From: Metellina segmentata
Lineage: Eukaryota > Arthropoda > Arachnida > Araneae > Tetragnathidae
Direction: 5' to 3'
DNA length: 64,000 nt
NCBI GenBank assembly: GCA_947359465.1
Contig: OX375874.1
Coordinates: 95,489,172 to 95,553,171 of the forward strand
In this document: positions 36,060 through 45,881 of the stretch, piece after piece
Numbering within the stretch: position 1 is the stretch's first letter
How the letters are laid out: every line of letters begins with the position of its first letter
The notes under the pieces: model-generated
Told to the model about the DNA's origin: nothing
Seen by the model: only the letters and a program-made list of their open reading frames with translations
The model's database searches: none
Position numbers and translations under genes: made by a program

Positions 36060-37838
36060 GAAATAGTATACAGAGGGTTCACTGCCATAGGAAGCAATGG
36101 ACGTATAAATAACATGGGAAATCGCATAGACGCTGGTGTCCTCAGCGGGGGAGCCGGACCCTACTATAGCGTCGGATCTAAACCTCGTTTCCACATAACA
36201 ACCAAACTAGGTTTCCATAAAAACTAAACTAGATTCTATAACAACCGAACTTGGTTTCCCCAACAACTATCTCAGGCTATTTTATTTTTTCGAAACCCAA
36301 TTTGTATTTTTGATTAAAAGCTAAATATTCTTTAAATATTTTTTAGCATAAATGCTTCAAAATAGCATTTTTTTAATGTCTTCTGACCTTAAAAAAAAAC
36401 TTTATTTATGAAATCTTACCAATGTATGAACTTTATTCTTTCATTTTAGTTTATTCTTTTATGTGAATGCTTCTTTAAAAAAATATTCCAAAACATGTTT
36501 TATTTGGAAAATTGTTGATCTCTGTTGATAGTCTGAAATATTATTTGAACAATAAAGCACGTAATAAATTTTGTTTTATTAACTTAATCAGGTACATTAT
36601 TCATTTTTGAACAAATAAAACAATTTGAAAAAGGAATAGAAAAGAAGTACTGTTTATGTAAAAGTCTCGTCGAATCTCATTTAGTAGTAAGTCAATCACA
36701 CACACGACCAAGTGATAGTGGACTGTATGAATTTTATTGTTGAATCATGCATTCAATTACAAATATACAATTCTTCCCTGTGAAGAATATAACACAGAAG
36801 GGTATTCAACCCCAAGGCAAAATCTCTCACGATGCTGTCTCCCCACACACTCAGAATACGAATACAAAAAGAAAGAAGTTGTCGCCTTAAAAACTAAGAT
36901 ATTACCTGACCTTGTTCTGAATGTAAAAAAAGAACATAGTTCAGCTACTGTTACTCGCTTATACATATTTCTGTGTGATCCATCTAGAACAATTTTAGCA
37001 TAGCAAACGAACAATAAAATACACAACAGGATATAAAGGAATGAAATACTTTGGTAAAATAAGCAACTTAACAAGAATCTTCATTTGCCTTCCGAAGAGC
37101 AAAATTCATTGTTTAGCATTCATAAACAAGCTAACTCAACGTAATTCACCATTTAGAGTAGCAAATGAATGGATAATATTACTAATTTTATTCATTATTG
37201 GAGCTAAATCACGCAATTTTTCAACATTTAGTGTAGCAAATAAACAATAAAATACACAACAGGGTACGACAATTTTTGTATCTCGAAAATCTTCACAGGG
37301 AAAGTTTGTATGTTTGCAGTTTCAGAATATGTTGATTTAAATCAAGTTATTTTTGTATAAAAAATATCATTATTAAAATCAAACTTTTAAATTTAATTTT
37401 TTTCTTTTCTGTATTAAGTTCACAGTGAGTATCACACAAGAGCATTCAATTTTGCAAAAATATCTTTATAAATGTTGACATAAAACCGGTTATAATTCAG
37501 AAAAAGGTAAATTTTAATTACACAAAAACAAATGTATATAAAAAAAAATCAACAAATACATAAAATGCATAATGAATAGAGCGCAATTGTACATAATTCT
37601 GAACACCACATGTTTCTAAAATTTAAGAACGATTGATTTTGATTAAATAAAAAATGCACAAACTAACACTGAAAGATTTTTAATAATTAGTTATCTTGGG
37701 CTAATAGTCTTAAAATTAAATAGAACGATTTCATTTTTTCTTCCTTCAATTGGGTTCTAAAATAAGTGTTATTAATTTTACTTGATTGTAAAACGATTTT
37801 TAAAATGGCACATACTTCACAATAGTAGTTTCTAAGTT
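36060..37838. other. Interior of the THAP element, no coding sequence seen
   Basis: AT-rich. It includes short AACCAAACTAGGTTTCCATA-type repeats at about 36181-36270 and a pair of direct repeats about 232 bp apart (about 36999-37031 and 37231-37263, both with CAATAAAATACACAACAGG, hence AATAAA). No frame with recognisable motifs is present. Confidence 0.4.
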
Positions 37839-38657
37839 ATGATTATATTTTATGAAATACAAAAGCAATTTACCTTTCAACGGTTTTTATACGCTTACAC
37901 TGACGTCTCTTCTGATGAAACTATCACTAATGGAGGTTCCGGGGTTTTCCTGACTGCTCCAAGTGATACAGTTCATCAACGAAAAATTAGTGCAGGAGCT
38001 ATTGCGTCCAACTTCACTTGCGAACTTCCAGCTATTGTAGAGGCACTTGACCTGTATAAAACCCTTCCTGCTTCTGAGCAGGCTGAGGGTGTAGTTATTT
38101 TCTGTGACTCAAGAGCTGCCCTACAAGCAATACTAAAAAGAGACTCCTCGATCATCAGCAGAATATGCTCCCACCTAAGAGAAATTCAACATTTGGGAAA
38201 GATCTGCACACTCCAGTGGTTGCCCGTACACGTTAATATATCAGGCAACGAGACTGCAGACCAACTAGCAAAAGAGGCTAGAAATCTAAACAATGAGGAC
38301 AGTGTGAATGTCACCCTGCTGGACGCAAATGCCCTAGCTTTCAAATTGAGAGAACCTTCGATCCCAATTAAGCATCAGCTTTGCAATATCAATGAGGATA
38401 GACTAATTACCAAAACCATAGCCAGGTTAAGAACAGGTCATTACAGAGAAATGAAGATTGACAGCGAGGGTAATAGATCTTACAGAAAGTGTAATAACTG
38501 CCCAAATATGGAGTTAACACCAGCTCATATTTTCGATTGTCCAGCAATAATTGCGGATCTATTTAAAGTCTGGGTCCTTTTCTCGGAACCGAACCTGTAC
38601 GAGGACAATTTAGTGGAGATTGCTAGAGCTGTGATAACTGCTCATGGCACCATTTGA
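37839..38657 (+). CDS. RNase H domain fragment of a non-LTR retrotransposon
   Basis: A 272-residue open frame with an RNase H1-type domain that would remove the RNA strand from RNA:DNA hybrids. Acidic residues are in the expected order: D22 (AYTD), E62 (CELPA), D90 (FCDS) and D141 (GNETADQLAKEA). The region after residue 200 has a CNNC and later HIFDC arrangement, as in the C-terminal tails of I/R1/Jockey-type LINEs. Sequence before about residue 15 looks unrelated, and no reverse transcriptase precedes it, so the copy is 5'-truncated. The frame has no stop, but with only this fragment it is presumably inert. It sits inside the THAP element. Confidence 0.75.
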   Translation: MIIFYEIQKQFTFQRFLYAYTDVSSDETITNGGSGVFLTAPSDTVHQRKISAGAIASNFTCELPAIVEALDLYKTLPASEQAEGVVIFCDSRAALQAILKRDSSIISRICSHLREIQHLGKICTLQWLPVHVNISGNETADQLAKEARNLNNEDSVNVTLLDANALAFKLREPSIPIKHQLCNINEDRLITKTIARLRTGHYREMKIDSEGNRSYRKCNNCPNMELTPAHIFDCPAIIADLFKVWVLFSEPNLYEDNLVEIARAVITAHGTI

Positions 38658-39040
38658 ACAAGACTCGTCGTAGACACGACATCCTCATCAACAACAGTTT
38701 TTATAGGCGGTAAACTTGAACAACGGCTTTTCTACTGATTATGGTATAGTATTTTTAATTACAACTAGATATATGTGTCGGTTGGGTATCAACCTTTTCT
38801 GTTGATGGATAGTATAGTTTTTACATAATTATTAAAATGATGCAAAGAATATTCAGCTGTATGACGCTTCAAGAAGTCCGCCGATTAGAAAATAGAAAAT
38901 GGCTTCCGGTCTGACTCTGCTTGAAACATTTCAAACTCCGCACACAATTAGGGACAGGTTTCCCCACTGGAGCGCTATACGTCATGGCTTCAGTGAACCC
39001 TCTGTATACTACTTCTCTGTGGTTTTACTTTTATTTAATG

Positions 39041-39262
39041 GCCGACCAACCGGTCTAGTGGTTAAGGTGTTGGCCTCTGGATCGGAAGGTTCCTGGTTCG
39101 AATCCGGGGTCAGGGCATGGATGTAATTGTGCTGTCCTTAGTTAGGGGTAGTGATGATCGCCCATTGGGTGCCCCTTCACAAATGACCATCGCTTCCCGG
39201 CCTTGCAGTGGCCTATGATTAGCATTCGAGTGCCCGCCGTAATTTAAAAAAAAAAAAAAAAA
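39041..39262 (+). repeat. SINE family 1, complete copy
   Basis: The head is tRNA-like: A box TAGTGGTTAAGG, then B box GGTTCGAATCC, which match pol III promoter consensus. A short body and a poly(A) tail follow. Perfect 14-bp target duplications (ACTTTTATTTAATG) lie at 39027-39040 and 39263-39276. The head is shared with SINE family 2 but the 3' part differs. Confidence 0.9.
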
Positions 39263-39276
39263 ACTTTTATTTAATG

Positions 39277-39692
39277 ATAAAGTATTACAGTCAAATGAAC
39301 AGTATCGGTATTTTTCATGAGTGAAAATATTACCTCATGTAAATGATTTAGAATGAAACAGCTTTAGCTAGCAGTTATACAATTCGAATTATAAACATTA
39401 CTTTTGGTTTTCTAAAACGCATTTTTTTGTTAGTAAAGCTCTTTTACGTTGAGCAACTAACTGCTTGAATGCTATTGAAACCCTGGACTGAGAGCAACTT
39501 GTTAATGAGTTTTTTAAAAGACAAGCAAATAATTAAAACATTGTAACTGTATGAAGGTTTTCAAAACACACATCTCTTGAGCCAATGGTTATACAATTTA
39601 TGCTTGCAGTTCTAGGTTTTACTGTATTTGCATGTCTTACAATTTTAGAAAGAATTTATAGTAGAAAAGATCATTTCTATGCGTGAATTTGT
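39277..39692. other. Spacer within the THAP element
   Basis: AT-rich sequence between the SINE and the hAT-like insertion. I see nothing recognisable in it. Confidence 0.4.
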
Positions 39693-39714
39693 GTGGGCAG
39701 TAGAGATGGGCGAT

Positions 39715-40140
39715 CCGCTCAGGAGCTGACTCAAAAAGCTAGCTCTCTTGACGGAGTGAGCGAGAGCTGATTCGTTAAAAAAGAGCTGTAGCTCTTTTTT
39801 AACTAATCAGGGCTCAAGAGCGGTAGCTCTTTTTTAACGAATCAGCGCTTCCGCTCTCGAAGAGTCATTTCCGCATGCGATCTTTGATTCTTTTGGGAGT
39901 TAACTCTTTTCGCGAGCTAGCTCTTGATTCAGTGATTCTTTTGGGAGTTAACTCTTTTCGAGAGCTAGTTCTTTCGAAGAATCATTTCCGCATTCGATCT
40001 TTTGCGCTCACTGACTCTTTTCGAGAGTTAGCTCTTTTCGAAAGCTAGCTCTTTTCGAGGCTAGCTCTTTTAGAGCACTGGCTCTTTTCGTTAACTATCG
40101 CTCTCGAAGAGTCAATTCCGCATACACTCTTTTGCGCTCC
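39715..40140. repeat. Subterminal GAGCTAGCTCTTTT repeat cluster
   Basis: Many short motifs such as GAGAGCTAGCTCTT, TTTTCGAGAGTTAGCTC and ATTTCCGCAT recur at close spacing, and one GAGCTAGC motif lies near the opposite end (about 43355). Such clusters at hAT ends often act as transposase binding sites; that role here is inferred. Confidence 0.7.
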
Positions 40141-40844
40141 CCAGCTTTTTGTTACTTTTTTGAAGTTTCAAATTTTTAAATATCTATGTATTATCAAATC
40201 ATAAATGTTATTTTTAAAATTTTAATTCCATTTTAGGTTGAAAGGGCGTTTTAACGGCTTAAGTCATATCACGCCTTTTAGCTCTAATTAAAACTAGTTT
40301 TAAGATGGTTATTAAAACATATTCTAACAGTTATTATATTATTTGCTTTACATTAATATAATAATAATAATAATAAAACCTCGATATCTCGGGTGTGATA
40401 TCATTTTAATAAAGCTACAAAAAATTAAATTAAACGTAACTTGTTTTTATTGCATTGCCTTCACAAAACAAGGCATTTTGAAAAAGTTTTATTAAAAGAC
40501 AGAGAAGGGATTTGGATTTCGAAAATCTTTGGGACAACGAATATTTAAGGGCATAGTATACCTATATCTTAAAATAAATAGTTAAAAATCTATTTAAATA
40601 AATTATTAATATTTTTATTATTTGATTTCAAAATATCATTTAAATTATCAGAAAGTCTCATTTGGTTCCTAAGTGGTTTTAGCACAGGACATTCTAGAAG
40701 GAGGTGTTTTACGGAAAAAGGGTATCGTTAAACTTTAAAACTGACAACACGGACAGAATTAAAGGTTCACCAAACACAAATTTCCCAAAAATATTTTGAC
40801 TTTCTCCAGAGCTATTGAATTTATTCTAAATTTTGTTCCCTTGC

Positions 40845-41078
40845 TATTGACGGCGGACCGGGATCAATTACCTAAGGGAAAGATCCGAGGACAACACCTC
40901 GTAATTTTGAACCATGGTCAGATGACGAGACAACACCTGAGCTGGAACCCTCTCTTCAAACTTCCACACCAACCCAACGTGATGACTTTCGGCCACGACA
41001 GATTTAAGGTGCACCAGCCGCCTCTACACCAAATGATCACGAACATCCGGACCCGGATTCGAACCAGGAATCTTCCGA

Positions 41079-41080
<2 letters not shown>
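40845..41080 (-). repeat. SINE family 2, partial copy
   Basis: Reverse complement of the family body (CGGACCGGGATCAATTACC, CATGGTCAGATGACGAG), ending in the inverted B box GGATTCGAACCAGG. The rest of the head is replaced by a TA microsatellite. Confidence 0.75.

Positions 41081-41128
<48 letters not shown>
41081..41128. repeat. TA microsatellite
   Basis: Uninterrupted alternating TA abutting the truncated SINE head. Confidence 0.95.
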
Positions 41129-41131
<3 letters not shown>

Positions 41132-42080
41132 GAGAAACCATTTAAACATTTGAGAAACCTTTCTAAAATTATATTTGCAAAAAAAAAAAAAATAATAATA
41201 ATAATCTTTAAATTTAGATTTTGCCATGTTTAGGGTCTCTTAATGGCCAATTCCGGTGTTTTCCATAACTACCTCCTGTTTTCCCGCCTTGATTAAAATC
41301 TTAATATCTCTTCAAGTAATTAACAGAGAAAAAATCAAATATGCTTTGGAAAGTCAAATAAATACTTTATCCAATAAAATCGAAAACGTTTTTTGGAATT
41401 ATTGGTCAACTAGAGGGCTCTGCCCCCTGCTCGCTTACGCTCACCAACCCCCGATTGCACAACCTTTTGATGGCATCCAATTTAATTATTAACGATTTCA
41501 AAAATAATAGTACCGTAAGAAAGAGTACATTCTGAGGTATACTGCGATATTTTTAAAATTAAAAACTAATAGTAATAAGATATAAATACGGCTGTTTTTT
41601 AAAAAAATAACAAAAATGTCCCGATTTTTCCCGAATTTCAAAAAAATATTATCAAGAACCAAATTGAAATTTAAAAAAAAAACTCGACGAGCTGCAAAAA
41701 TTTACGTTGAGAGGTACTCTTAAAAAAAAACTCACGACTGAAGACTGAAAATTTGTATGTGGTTTGCTCACTCGCGGAAGAAATTTCGCTTCTTCAATTT
41801 TGACACTTAATAAACCCTAAACTAATAGCCGCATCGGAAAAAAATCTTAATAATTGTCCAGGGAATACGATGAAGAACAAACCATGTTAATTTTTTTTTC
41901 CCCGATCAGTACTTTCTCGGGAAACCGTCTAAGAATCGAGCTAAACAACACAGTTTTCAATCCTGCGGCGGCGGCAGCAACTTTTTTTTAATATAGAGAG
42001 ATAACGTTGCCAGGTTCCGAGAGCGAAACGAACAGCAGTCTTGGAGCCACGGGGTACTGAGTACAAACCCGACACCTGCT
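41129..42080. other. Interior of the hAT-like element, no gene
   Basis: AT-rich. A short GC-rich string around 41414-41455 (GGGCTCTGCCCCCTGC, then GCTCACCAACCCCCG) is the kind seen at ends of some DNA transposons, but no partner was found. Confidence 0.35.
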
Positions 42081-42088
42081 CTGCACGT

Positions 42089-42370
42089 CTGTTCGAATCC
42101 GGGTCCGGGCATGGATGTTTGTAAGCGTATGGTGTAGAGGCGGCTGGTGCAGCTTAAATATGTCGTGGCCGAAAGTCCTCATGTTGGGTTGCCGTGGAAG
42201 TTTGGAGAGTGGGGTGCCAGCTCAGGTGTTGCTTCGTCATCTGACCGTGGTTCTAATTTACGAGGTGTTGTCCTCGGATCTTTCCCTTAAGGGACTGATC
42301 CCGGACCGTTGTCAGTAGCCCGTTGTGTTGCTCTAGTACGACTTTAACTAAAAATTACCAATTACCATTA
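42089..42370 (+). repeat. SINE family 2, 5'-truncated copy
   Basis: Starts in the B box (TGTTCGAATCC) and retains the full body through GGACTGATCCCGGACCGTTG and the tail TACGACTTTAACTAAAAATT. The 5' half of the tRNA-like head is missing. Confidence 0.8.
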
Positions 42371-42733
42371 CTTTCTCTGACCTTAACCACCACACCTTTA
42401 TTGCTACTTCTGTAATCTCTTTGGGTTCATGATGGGAATTACAAAAAAAAAATTGTCCTCAAAGTAATTTATTCTTTATGAACAATTTTAAAGTTAAAAG
42501 AATTGAATTTGGGCCATCAACTAAAGTTTACAGCTTAGCAGCCGTATGCTGCAATGCCTTTCGTCCTCAGGCCCCGTCTCCCTCATTTTGTTGATTTTAG
42601 AGGCAAACTGCGCAATTGCTGGATGAGTGAGTGCTGCGTGGGTGTTCAAGCACGCTTGGCGCCTCTTTGCCTAGCGCTCACGTGACAACGAGGGATGTTC
42701 GATGACCCAAATATATTATATACCATTGAGTGG

Positions 42734-43297
42734 CTAGCCCGGCGTTGCCCGTGGTACAAGGTATTAATCTGGTGTAAAATTTTCCGCAGATTTCAAATCT
42801 GTTGAAGATATATTCAACTAAAAATTTATTTATTTAAAGAACATCATATTGTTAGGTATCAATCTAAACTGAAATTTCCGCAGATTTCAAATCCGCTGAA
42901 ATTAACGGTCAAGGAGATAGAAAAAAGATTTTTGACTTCAGTTAAAAGATTTATCAACTGGCTGGGAAATAAATCGCGCAAAATCAAAGCGGAAACGAAA
43001 AAAAATAATTTTTTACGCGTTCTGCGGATGAAAAGAACTTGGCATAATTCCTAACCCTGACAACAAGGTCGCATGAGTAGAAAACGTTCTCCGCGTTTGA
43101 AAAATCGATGGAGAGTAAAATGATGAAATTCATTTAAAAATCTTCTAGATTGAATTTTAAAATTCGCCGTGACCCAAAAATTGCAAATAATTCGGACTAC
43201 CTGTATACCAAATCTCATTGTTGCAAGTGCCATAGAATCGTCGGGATTTTGCGGCCCCAAATAAACAAACAAACACTTTCTTTTATAATAGTAGAGA
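42734..43297 (-). mobile_element. Helitron-like copy 3
   Basis: The 3' end is at CTAG (42734), next to CCCGGCGTTGCCCGTGG. The 5' end reads TCTCTACTATTATAAAAG in element orientation, at 43297. The body matches copies 1 and 2 through TTCAAATC and AAGGAGATAGAAAAA, then GCCATAGAATCGTCGGG. It lacks any coding sequence. Confidence 0.6.
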
Positions 43298-43723
43298 CAT
43301 CTCGATATGTTATATACATTATTATACATCTCAAAGGAGCGGTGAGTCATGAAAAAGAGCTAGCTTCTTTTTAGTGAGCGAGCGGTTCCGATCCGATCCC
43401 TGAAAATAATCATTTTTCCCATCACTAGTGGGTAGACATAATATATTGAATAATCAGTCTTCAATTTATCAAGCATGTTTATTTTTATTATCAAAGTAAA
43501 TAATTGTAAAGAAGTTTGATTTAGTTTTTTTTTTAGATTGAATTAGTTTATGTATATAAATTTTTGTTCTAATAGTCTAAGATAAACAGTAAAACCTGTC
43601 ATACAGTTGGTATTTGGAAAAAATATGGTTAGACAGGTTTATCTTTAGACAGGATCAATATATACATAGGTTTCAATGCATCTATCAATTCATTGTATCT
43701 AACTAAAATAATTTTCATTTCAG

Positions 43724-43772
43724 GTTTCCCAAAGACTCAGAACGTAGAGATACATGGATAAGCAGTGTATAG
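43724..43772 (+). pseudogene. THAP zinc-finger exon 2 with stop
   Basis: Acceptor TTTTCATTTCAG|G at 43723. Joined to exon 1 (phase 2) the frame reads RFPKDSERRDTWISSV and then TAG at 43770-43772. RFPKD and the invariant Trp are THAP hallmarks. The stop falls before the remaining Cys and His ligands, so the domain cannot be completed. Downstream sequence shows no CxxH signature in any frame that I could recognise. Confidence 0.6.
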
Positions 43773-44245
43773 TCATAAAGCGGTGCATAATAAGAATAAA
43801 ACACCACAAAAAAATAAATATTTGGAATGGATGATTTGGCCAAAAGTGTGTGTATTTCAATGTATGCAGGAAATCAATAAAATGAATTTCAATGCCTAAT
43901 TGTGGAAACCTATTTGGATACAATTTATGAAAACAAGAATAAGTGATACAGAGTAGCACTAGACTACTAGGCACTAGAGAGCAGAAGCTATGAGTGGGAT
44001 CAGCTAATCTAAATTAAAACATTATTGAGAAATGGTATTTGTAAGATACCTATAATTTTACTAATCTTTGAGTTTTTACCAATTTAAAAGCTGTTTTAAA
44101 ACATTTTGCATGCCAGTGATAAACAAAAAACAACAAAAAACTAGCATTGTTAGTTTTCTGTTTCCTTATTGTAATTATATAATAGCATATTCGATCACAA
44201 AAATTAAAAGCAAACGGGAAAAAGGTAGTAAATTCTTTTTATATA
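43773..44245. other. Interior of the THAP element, decayed
   Basis: AT-rich sequence following the broken THAP exon. No transposase motif can be read. Confidence 0.35.
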
Positions 44246-44761
44246 CACTCATTGCCCTAAAAATTTACGCACCAAGAAAAACAGTCGTCAAAATGAAACG
44301 AAATTTTACACATGTAAGTACTACTTTGATATAAGTGATTAGAAATCAAAGAAAAAGGATAATTTATTGCAGAAAAAAGTACAAATGAACGGAAGTTTTA
44401 GTACTCTGTTGGACCCCTCTTGCGCGAATGAACGATGCGATACGAGCGGGCATTGAGGTTCCGTATGATGTCCTGAGACATCTCGTTCCACAGTTGCTGT
44501 AAACGCGCCTCTAGTTCGACCAAACTCGTAGAGTGTACAACTTGCCGTCCCAAATGATCCCAGATAAGCTCGATTGGTGACAAATCTGGGGATCGAGCAG
44601 GCCAGGGAAGGGTGGTAATGTGGTGGAGGCAGTCTTGTGACATCATTGCTGTGAGTGTCCCAGCATTGTCGTGTTGAAAAATGGCTCCTGGGAGCCCTGC
44701 CATGAGTTGCATCACATGTGGCTGAAGGATGTCATGGACGTACCGCTGGGCTGTCATTGTG
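44246..44761 (-). mobile_element. Tc1-like element, 5'-truncated
   Basis: Begins after TA with CACTCATTGCC, and continues AAATTTACGCACCAAGAA. It carries the C-terminal half of a transposase on the minus strand (FQHDNAG, then LPWPARSPDLSPIELIWDHLGRQV). It is the same family as the copy at 63373, with the matching sequence ending after GGGCTGTCATTGT at 44760. Confidence 0.85.
44398..44760 (-). pseudogene. Tc1-like transposase C-terminal fragment
   Basis: Retains the second catalytic D (FQHDN) and E (SPIELIWD) of a DDE transposase, again 32 residues apart by my count. HDNAG and MMSQDCL replace the DNARP and RMSQDCL seen in the sister copy. The first catalytic D and the DNA-binding domain are absent, so it is inactive. 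The frame ends RKRGPTEY and a stop at 44398-44400. Confidence 0.8.
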
Positions 44762-44949
44762 ACATCGCTCAGTTGCAAAATGAATAAACGCATTTTAATA
44801 TGAAAAAAAATGCGCTTTATAAAAAAAAATTTTAACAGCGCATGAGCGGTCGTCATCTTGGTGCCTTAAAACCATGGAAATATCGGCTTCAGTTAAACCG
44901 GTAGCGAGACATTGTTAGGGCACTTCCCTATCTTTCCTACTTCCATGGA

Positions 44950-44976
44950 AAAAAACGTAAAAAAATCGAACCACCT
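44950..44976 (-). mobile_element. Helitron-like copy 2, internal piece
   Basis: This 27-bp stretch (containing GTAAAAAAATCGAACCACCT) aligns with the part of copy 1 at about 20505-20530. It bridges the two insertions, and the copy resumes at 49501. Confidence 0.5.
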
Positions 44977-45351
44977 TGTTACGATCTTCGGACGGGTGTC
45001 ATGGACACATATAAGAACGGTCGTTCTTGTGGCTCCTGTTATATTCCTCTCTCAGTAAGCATTACCCCTTCCCCTTACGGAGTGTTCGGTGGTTGGCCCC
45101 GACCCCGGGGGATGAAAAGAAGGGGGTGAAAACCAGAGGGTCGTTCGCGAAGAGACGGTGGAACTAGCGGTCTTGGAGTAGACGTGTTTTTTTTTAAGCA
45201 CCGGACGGTGCGGTGTACATATCGTAAACTTCATTTAATGTTATACAAATAAAACGTGTATGTCCAAATTTGGTGAGCAGTGTCCCTCTGTTCTTAGCCA
45301 CAACTACACATATTGTCTTGCAAAGTAGACATCGCTCGGGCCGCTCTGACA
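44977..45351 (+). repeat. 5' LTR
   Basis: 375 bp, TGTTACGA...TCTGACA. It contains a TATA-like CATATAAGAACGG, a short hairpin AAGAACGGTCGTTCTT, another inverted pair GCACCGGACGGTGC, and AATAAA near 45250, consistent with U3-R-U5 organisation. Confidence 0.93.
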
Positions 45352-45355
45352 TAAT

Positions 45356-45372
45356 TGGTGTCAGAAGTGGGG
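45356..45372 (+). other. Primer-binding site, tRNA-Leu type
   Basis: TGGTGTCAGAAGTGGGG begins four bases after the LTR. Its complement ends CTGACACCA, as expected for the 3' end of a tRNA-Leu. The tRNA assignment is from general knowledge of tRNA ends. Confidence 0.7.
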
Positions 45373-45440
45373 TTGTGTAGTTGTGTGTTGGTATAGAACA
45401 AACGGCAAGAGGTGACGCGGCGCCATTTTGGAGGTTTAGG

Positions 45441-45881
45441 AAGAGCAACTGGATTGTTGCTGGATTCCATAGTCTTGCGCCATTTCGTGAAGAGCAACTG
45501 GATTGTTGCTGGACTGTATATACTTGCACCATTTCGTGAAGAGCAACTGGTTTGTTGCTGGACTGTATATACTTGCACCATTTTCGGAAGAGCAACTGGA
45601 TTGTTGCTGGATTCCATAGTCTTGCACCATTTCGTGAAGAGCAACTGGATTGTTGCTGGACTGTATATACTTGCACCATTTCGTGAAGAGCAACTGGATT
45701 GTTGCTGGACTGTATATACTTGCACCATTTTCGGAAGAGCAACTGGATTGTTGCTGGATTCCATAGTCTTGCACCATTTCGTGAAGAGCAACTGGATTGT
45801 TGCTGGACGGTATATACTTGCACCATTTTCGGAAGAGCAACTGGACTGTTGCTGGATTCGGGATAGGGAGCTATCCTGGGA
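45441..45881 (+). repeat. Nine 49-bp tandem repeats with hairpins
   Basis: Each unit starts AAGAGCAACTGG and contains AGCAAC-TGGATT-GTTGCT, a 6-bp stem with a 6-nt loop. Three variant units recur in order (A, B, C, A, B, C, A, C, partial), giving a 147-bp higher-order period. Because 49 is not a multiple of three, the higher-order period reads open in several frames on both strands; those frames are artefacts. Position in the leader between primer-binding site and Gag suggests a role in the RNA, such as packaging or translation, which is inference. Confidence 0.92.

Larger units (their letters stand above)
39701..43427. mobile_element. hAT-like non-autonomous element, 3.7 kb, nested
   Basis: The ends TAGAGATGGG (39701) and CCCATCACTA (ending 43427) are inverted with one mismatch, a common hAT terminus. 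The flanks GTGGGCAG (39693-39700) and GTGGGTAG (43428-43435) form an 8-bp target duplication with one mismatch. The subterminal regions are rich in AAGAGCTAGCTC-type motifs. No transposase is visible. Two SINE family 2 pieces and a Helitron-like copy are inserted within it. Confidence 0.65.
35531..44949 (+). mobile_element. Relic of a THAP-domain DNA transposon (P- or Kolobok-like), heavily nested
   Basis: Inverted ends of about 40 bp: TCCATGGAAGTAGGAAA begins at 35531 and its reverse complement ends at 44949, with similarity continuing through GGAAGTGCC to CATTG/CAATG. Subterminal copies of CCATCTTTGTGCTTTAAAA (35603) and TCATCTTGGTGCCTTAAAA (44853) lie in direct orientation at both ends. 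The flanks are the two halves of one Helitron-like copy, showing this is an insertion. Inside are the two THAP exons. Subtracting the nested LINE, SINE, hAT-like and Tc1 pieces leaves about 4 kb, a normal size for such elements. No catalytic transposase region is recognisable and no clean target duplication is visible. Confidence 0.55.

Noticed and set aside
39041..39262. Possible functional tRNA gene
   Set aside because: A and B boxes are good, but no cloverleaf closes. A poly(A) tail and 14-bp target duplications show it is a SINE.
43720..43974. Minus-strand 84-codon frame
   Set aside because: It overlaps the THAP exon 2 acceptor on the opposite strand and has no recognisable motif.
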